NCBI GenBank assembly: GCA_905480565.1
Contig: CAJQQW010000209.1
Span: 1 to 10,277, forward strand
DNA: 10,277 bases
Source of the DNA: an uncultured Halioglobus sp.
Lineage (GTDB): Bacteria; Pseudomonadota; Gammaproteobacteria; Pseudomonadales; Halieaceae
Reading direction: 5' to 3'
Part shown: positions 6,525-10,277 of the stretch, one piece after another
Layout of the letters: every line of letters starts with the position of its first letter
How positions within the stretch are numbered: the stretch's first letter is position 1
Position numbers and translations under genes: made by a program
The notes under the pieces: model-generated
What the model saw: only the letters and a program-made list of their open reading frames with translations
What the model was told of the DNA's origin: nothing
The model's database searches: none

Positions 6525-6995
6525 ATGTCGCTTTCTATTGATGACAACACTGTTGCCTCAATCCACTACACGCTTAAGAACAAAGAGGGAGAAACGCTGG
6601 ACAGTTCCCAGGGGAACGACCCTCTGATTTATCTCCACGGCGTAGGCAATCTTATTCCTGGACTCGAGAAAGAGCTCAAGGGGAAAAGTGCTGGCCATTC
6701 TATGCAAGTCAAAGTCGCTCCCGAAGGGGGCTATGGTCCTGTGCACGACGGCCTGATTGACACAGTACCCAAGGCAGCATTCCAGGGCGTTGATACGATT
6801 GAACTGGGCATGGCATTCGAAGCAAAGGGCGAAGATGGACAAAGTCGGCGTATCACTGTGACAGCGATCAATGGAGACGACGTTACCGTCGATGCAAATC
6901 ACCCACTGGCCGGTATCGAGCTCCACTTCGATGTTGAAATCGTCGAAGTACGCAACGCGACCGAGGAAGAAATTGCCCACGGTCACGCTCACTGA
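6525..6995 (+). CDS. slyD: SlyD-like FKBP-type peptidyl-prolyl isomerase
   Basis: This protein of 156 residues catalyses proline cis-trans isomerisation and acts as a chaperone in the cytoplasm. The FKBP domain is split, as in SlyD. The N-terminal part contains HYTLKNKEGETLDSS (14-28), PLIYLHG (33-39) and LIPGLEKEL (43-51). An inserted chaperone flap runs from about 72 to 120. NHPLAG (125-130) and LHFDVEIVEV (133-142) then return to the FKBP fold. It ends in HGHAH, a short His-rich tail. E. coli SlyD has a much longer Cys/His metal-binding tail used in nickel handling, so metal storage here is probably reduced. GGAG (6513-6516) sits eight bases before ATG 6525. The gene follows csp beyond a hairpin, so it may share that promoter by read-through. 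The symbol is by family; SlpA/FkpB-type naming is the alternative. Confidence 0.92.
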   Translation: MSLSIDDNTVASIHYTLKNKEGETLDSSQGNDPLIYLHGVGNLIPGLEKELKGKSAGHSMQVKVAPEGGYGPVHDGLIDTVPKAAFQGVDTIELGMAFEAKGEDGQSRRITVTAINGDDVTVDANHPLAGIELHFDVEIVEVRNATEEEIAHGHAH

Positions 6996-7099
6996 GACAG
7001 CAAAATTCTGCCCACTATTGTCACTCGGAAGACCCCCCGCTACACTGCACTGATCCTCGCCTGGTTGTATGAAGCAGCCATCGGATAATTGAAGTGGAC

Positions 7100-7105
7100 A
7101 GGTGG
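7100..7105 (+). promoter_or_regulatory. Ribosome binding site that fixes the lipoprotein start
   Basis: AGGTGG lies six bases before ATG 7112. The in-frame GTG at 7094 is upstream of this site and is therefore unlikely to be the start. Confidence 0.6.
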
Positions 7106-7111
7106 CAGAAA

Positions 7112-8302
7112 ATGATCATTAGCGGCACTGGAGCTCCCCTGCGCACCATTCTAATCTTTATATTGTTCGGCGCAATTGCAGCGTGCAGCGATAGTTCTGA
7201 CGGTGTAAGCCTCGGTGTTCAGATAAGCGCAGACGCACCCGATACGCTTGGTTCGTTCGGCGTAGGCCACAATACTTTCACGGCAATTGATAGCTTGCGA
7301 AACAACCGCTCGCTCGCGATAGATGTGTGGTATCCCGTTGACGCCCCTGACCGACAAGATTCACCCTTAACCACTTACGCGCTGGCACCCGGCATCGGGC
7401 TCGATTCAACCATAGCGGTAGACGATTTGCCGGTATCGGCAAGAACCAGTCAGACTCTACTTATATACTCCCACGGCCTGGGTGGTATCAGTACGGCCTC
7501 GGTTCGCCTGATGGAGACCCTGGCAAGCCACGGCTTCATAATCATCTCACCGGAACACACAGGGAACTCACAAAATTCAAATAATCAGTCATTTGATGAG
7601 GCCGCAAGAAGCCGTGTTCCTGACGTCTCTTTCCTGATCGATACGATGGTGCAACGCAGTCAGGTAGAGGGGGATATGTTCCACCGTCGAATCGATGCCG
7701 ACAATGTCGGTGTAATTGGTCATTCATTCGGCGGTATGACCGCACTGGGCATGGCAGCCGGCTGGGCAGGCGCATCGCCGGATAAACGCGTAAAGGCAAT
7801 CGTACCCATATCTGCGGTCATCAGGGCAGAATTACAGAAAGATGATCGAAGCGGCGAGCCCAACGCTGGCTTTAGCAAACAGCAGCTCGAACAAATTACT
7901 GTTCCCACTCTTTTAATTGGAGGCACGCAAGACATCGACGTATTTATTGAAAATAATACCATTGCGTTCATGGAAATTATTAATTCACCGTTTACTTACC
8001 AACTGGATCTGCGCGGGGCCAATCACAATCACTTTATAGCTGTTTGTGATATTGGCAACCTTCTCATCAGTTTGGGTATCAATCAGGATAGCTGGCCAGC
8101 CATTGGGGCTGAGGGATTGCTGGAACCCTACGCATCGACCTGCTCACCGCAGGCTTTCCCAATTGAGGAGGTTGACCGGCTACTAAATATTTATGCCGTG
8201 GCGTTCTTCCGTAGACACCTGCAAGGCGATGCGCGATATAACTTCTGGCTATCACCAGAATTTGCGGCAAACGAAACCAATGCGACACTGACTGCAAAAT
8301 AA
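7112..8302 (+). CDS. Lipoprotein alpha/beta hydrolase, PAF-acetylhydrolase-like
   Basis: This protein of 396 residues starts at ATG 7112, chosen for its ribosome site. The N-terminus (LRTILIFILFGAIAAC) is a lipoprotein signal with Cys25 as the lipidated residue, followed by SDSSD. It should be anchored to a membrane facing the periplasm. The domain begins with DVWYP (residues 71-75), as in dienelactone or PAF-acetylhydrolase-like enzymes. The oxyanion loop is HGLGG (121-125), the nucleophile elbow GHSFGG with Ser205, the acid probably Asp274 in GGTQDID, and the base His305 or His307 in ANHNHF. The segment ISPEHTGNS (145-153) after strand four is typical. Two late cysteines (312 and 344) could form a disulfide. 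It probably cleaves esters of short or oxidised acyl groups, but the substrate is not evident. It stands alone: slyD ends 116 bases upstream. Confidence 0.88.
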   Translation: MIISGTGAPLRTILIFILFGAIAACSDSSDGVSLGVQISADAPDTLGSFGVGHNTFTAIDSLRNNRSLAIDVWYPVDAPDRQDSPLTTYALAPGIGLDSTIAVDDLPVSARTSQTLLIYSHGLGGISTASVRLMETLASHGFIIISPEHTGNSQNSNNQSFDEAARSRVPDVSFLIDTMVQRSQVEGDMFHRRIDADNVGVIGHSFGGMTALGMAAGWAGASPDKRVKAIVPISAVIRAELQKDDRSGEPNAGFSKQQLEQITVPTLLIGGTQDIDVFIENNTIAFMEIINSPFTYQLDLRGANHNHFIAVCDIGNLLISLGINQDSWPAIGAEGLLEPYASTCSPQAFPIEEVDRLLNIYAVAFFRRHLQGDARYNFWLSPEFAANETNATLTAK

Positions 8303-8379
8303 TATAAAGCAGCACAATGGCCATTCATTCGAATGAGAACTCGTTATATTAATTGCCCACAGTGATCTATACTTGGCAC

Positions 8380-8874
8380 ATGGTGAAATTTCAACATATA
8401 GGCTTTTTTTGCGCCGTTCTGACCGGGTCTCTCTGCCTCGCGACACCTGTTCTGGGATACGAAATATCGAGCTATGCAGGGGTGAATGACAACGGTACAT
8501 TGCGCATCAAAGGAAAAACAATAAGGCTTTACGGTATCCATATACCTGCGACGACACGGACCTGCTCTAGCAACCGTATACCTCGAATTTGTGGCTCACG
8601 CGCGTCGGTAGCGCTGGAATTCAAAATAGATGGATTCGTCAGTTGCGCACTACTCGAACGTCATAAGGACAGCACCTATACGGGTCAGTGCCGCGTGAAC
8701 GTATCCGCTTTTGACGAAGGTGATGACCTCAGCGCGTACTTACTGCAAAAAGGTTGGGCAGTGGCATTACCTGATGCGCCTTTTGAGTACCACACTCTGG
8801 AAAAAATCGCCCGTTCACGCAGTTTCGGCGTGTGGGGAATGCCGGTAGACAACGTGATCGATCGCCGCAGCTAA
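8380..8874 (+). CDS. Exported thermonuclease-fold protein with a degenerate active site
   Basis: This protein of 164 residues starts at ATG 8380. A TTG at 8353 would add nine residues that spoil the signal peptide. No clear ribosome site precedes the ATG. A TATACT at 8368-8373 lies so close that a leaderless transcript is conceivable. Residues 1-26 form a Sec signal peptide (hydrophobic core, then ATPVLG). The SNase-like OB fold is suggested by GTLRIKGKTIRLYGIHIP (39-56) and by the C-terminal AYLLQKGWAVAL (119-130) and SRSFGVWG (146-153), matching the usual ARxxGLWG ending. The catalytic pattern R..GID.PE reads RLYGIHIPA: Arg49 remains, but Asp is His54 and Glu is Ala57. The upstream metal Asp and the later YGR Arg also appear missing. 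Four cysteines (62, 71, 89, 104) after the signal region may form disulfides. It may bind rather than cut nucleic acid. Confidence 0.78.
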   Translation: MVKFQHIGFFCAVLTGSLCLATPVLGYEISSYAGVNDNGTLRIKGKTIRLYGIHIPATTRTCSSNRIPRICGSRASVALEFKIDGFVSCALLERHKDSTYTGQCRVNVSAFDEGDDLSAYLLQKGWAVALPDAPFEYHTLEKIARSRSFGVWGMPVDNVIDRRS

Positions 8875-9142
8875 CCATCCTCGCGCCGGGCGGTGAGAAA
8901 TCAATCGGTCATCAGTATGCTAGCATTCGTGTTGTTCGTCGATCCGCAAGCAGATCTATTTTCCACCAAGTCAGTCGCGGGATATTTTTCTCATGCGTGC
9001 CGTTCTTTCGACGCGCACTCAACTTTTAGCTGGTAAAGGAAAAACGGGCTGGCCATTTTTATCTTTGAGGCATACCGCGTTTATAAGCCCCTTCAAGCAT
9101 GATAACTTGTAATCAAATGTATTGTATTAGAGACGGAAGATT

Positions 9143-10117
9143 ATGCGCCTCCTTATAGATACTGACCCCGCTATGGGCACTCTCGGCGGCGACCCTGAAG
9201 ACAGCTTTGCCATCATGCTCGCCATTAACAGTCCAGAGGTGCATGTGGAGGGGATCACCATTGTGCAAGGCAATGTCCCTGCAGAAAAAGGCTACTCAAA
9301 CGCAAGTCATTTACTCACGCTACTTGATCGTAAGGATATTCCGCTGAGACGAGGCTGTCTCAGACCTATCAACCTGGAAAGAGCTGTTCAGGTGAGGTGG
9401 CTAGAGCAACGTTACTCCGCGATACAGATTACCGAGATGTTGAACCCGAAGGGCGCAGACGCGGATGCTGTTGGGTTCATGGTGGATTTAGTGCTATCAA
9501 ACCCGGGAGAGATCACTTTACTGACGATCGGACCACTAACTAACGTAGCTACGGCGATCATTCAAAACGCGGAGTTCGCTGCAGCGGTCAAGAATATTGT
9601 GATGATGGGAGGTACCGCAGCCTGCGCCGGTAACATATCACCCGCAGCAGAATTCAATTTCTGGCAGGATCCCGAAGCGGCCGATATCGTCTTCAGCAGC
9701 GGTGCGCCACTCACAATGGTAGGGCTGGACGTCTGTCACCAAACCCACCTCTATCCCAAAGACGTCGATGAGGCGGCCAAGGGTGGCACAGCGCTTGGGC
9801 AATTTGTAAAAGAAGCGACTGCGCCCTGGTTTCAGGTAATGTCTGGCGCGGGAGGCAGCGATGCACTGCATCTTTACGATAGTCTGGCGGCAGCCGTCGT
9901 CATGGAGCCAGATATCATCACTGCGGAAGAATCACACGTAGCGATAGAGACCGGTAATGGGCCCGCACAGGGCATGAGCGTGTCTTACCACAAGGCGTTT
10001 CAGCGAATCGTATTCCAAAGGCCTAATATCAATGCCAAGGTGGCCACCGAGGTAAATATCGAGCGGTTCAATAGTCTTTTTCAGGAGAGGGTGCTAAACC
10101 GTATTGCAGGAAAATGA
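9143..10117 (+). CDS. Nucleoside hydrolase (inosine-uridine family)
   Basis: This protein of 324 residues should split ribonucleosides into base and ribose. GGAAG lies just upstream of ATG 9143. The N-terminal calcium and ribose site is LIDTDPAMG (4-12) followed by GGDPEDSFA (15-23). The usual DTDPGxDDA motif is therefore stretched by a short insert, an arrangement I have seen in a branch of the family. GITIVQGNVP (37-46), LTIGPLTNVA (127-136), MMGG (154-157) and PAAEFNFWQDPEAA (167-180) are further signatures. Near the C-terminus the canonical HDPxA appears as YDSLA, with Tyr245 where group I enzymes have a catalytic His; the calcium-binding Asp246 is kept. There is no signal peptide, so it is cytoplasmic and acts in nucleoside salvage. 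It stands alone, 268 bases after the nuclease-fold gene, with no transporter visible. Base preference is unknown. Confidence 0.93.
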   Translation: MRLLIDTDPAMGTLGGDPEDSFAIMLAINSPEVHVEGITIVQGNVPAEKGYSNASHLLTLLDRKDIPLRRGCLRPINLERAVQVRWLEQRYSAIQITEMLNPKGADADAVGFMVDLVLSNPGEITLLTIGPLTNVATAIIQNAEFAAAVKNIVMMGGTAACAGNISPAAEFNFWQDPEAADIVFSSGAPLTMVGLDVCHQTHLYPKDVDEAAKGGTALGQFVKEATAPWFQVMSGAGGSDALHLYDSLAAAVVMEPDIITAEESHVAIETGNGPAQGMSVSYHKAFQRIVFQRPNINAKVATEVNIERFNSLFQERVLNRIAGK

Positions 10118-10233
10118 TGCGGAACGTGAGTGAGTTCGACACGATAGTAGATTCCAGGTTCTGCTGGCCCTTGCAATCCTTGTCCTGATCGCCGCATGAC
10201 TGCAGTCTGATATTTGCTGAAAGTCTTTCTTCG

Positions 10234-10277
10234 CTAGTTTTGAGCCCACGTGTAAGTCAGCTCCAGACCGTAGGTCA
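10234..10277 (-). CDS. Possible 3' end of a minus-strand gene at the right edge
   Basis: Read on the minus strand from the window edge, one frame gives TYGLELTYTWAQN and then TAG (10236-10234). The alternation of polar and hydrophobic or aromatic residues resembles the last strand of an outer-membrane beta-barrel. Only 13 residues are visible, so chance is quite possible. If real, this gene converges on the nucleoside hydrolase. Confidence 0.25.
   Translation of the reverse strand, partial: TYGLELTYTWAQN

Noticed and set aside
6558..6992. Minus-strand open frame of 144 codons opposite slyD
   Set aside because: slyD on the other strand is unmistakable and this frame has no family features.
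8917..9036. Plus-strand frame of 39 codons starting ATG 8917 in the gap before the nucleoside hydrolase
   Set aside because: It has no ribosome site and no recognisable composition or motif; the rest of the 8875-9142 gap shows nothing else.
10198..10207. Ten-base palindrome GACTGCAGTC near the right edge
   Set aside because: It has no loop, no T-run and no link to a promoter, and such short palindromes are expected by chance.
1..10277. Possible CRISPR array, mobile element, toxin-antitoxin pair or phage defence system
   Set aside because: I saw no regular spaced repeats, transposase or integrase motifs, terminal repeats, target duplications or paired small genes typical of such systems.

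Overview
The window looks like chromosomal DNA of moderate GC content from a free-living gammaproteobacterium. The evidence is a SlyD-type FKBP isomerase with a His-rich tail, a CspA-type cold-shock gene with a long leader, a Cys lipobox and Sec signal peptides of Gram-negative style, and ordinary AGGAGG-type ribosome binding sites. A marine lineage such as Halieaceae would fit, but that is an impression of protein style, not a proof. There are no RNA genes, insertion sequences, phage genes or CRISPR arrays that I can support.

Layout. (1) Positions 1-188 hold an undecidable gene edge. (2) About 231-1049 (+) encodes a CmcJ/NvfI-family putative non-heme iron oxygenase. (3) 1185-1388 (+) encodes a 67-residue protein made largely of two copies of one motif. 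(4) About 1451-1679 (+) reads like a broken small gene. (5) 1731-4302 (-) is a tight two-gene operon: a glutamine-synthetase-fold amine ligase followed by an iron-containing alcohol dehydrogenase. (6) 4433-5683 (-) encodes an exported glycerophosphodiester phosphodiesterase. (7) 5684-6246 is a divergent intergenic region holding the strong promoter and long leader of the cold-shock gene. (8) 6247-6995 (+) is csp, a hairpin terminator or attenuator, and slyD. (9) 7112-8302 (+) encodes a lipoprotein alpha/beta hydrolase. (10) 8380-8874 (+) encodes an exported nuclease-fold protein that appears to lack its catalytic residues. (11) 9143-10117 (+) encodes a nucleoside hydrolase. (12) The right edge may hold the end of a minus-strand gene.

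Functionally, the clearest unit is the synthetase/dehydrogenase pair. It suggests gamma-glutamylation of an amine, possibly an amino alcohol, followed by oxidation of a hydroxyl group. The diesterase, lipoprotein hydrolase and nucleoside hydrolase are scavenging-type enzymes and fit a heterotroph using lipid head groups, esters and nucleosides. They are not visibly one operon. I found no convincing new defence or mobile system. The most unusual items are the duplicated-motif small protein, the decayed small gene, the degenerate nuclease and the likely amine-specific synthetase operon.
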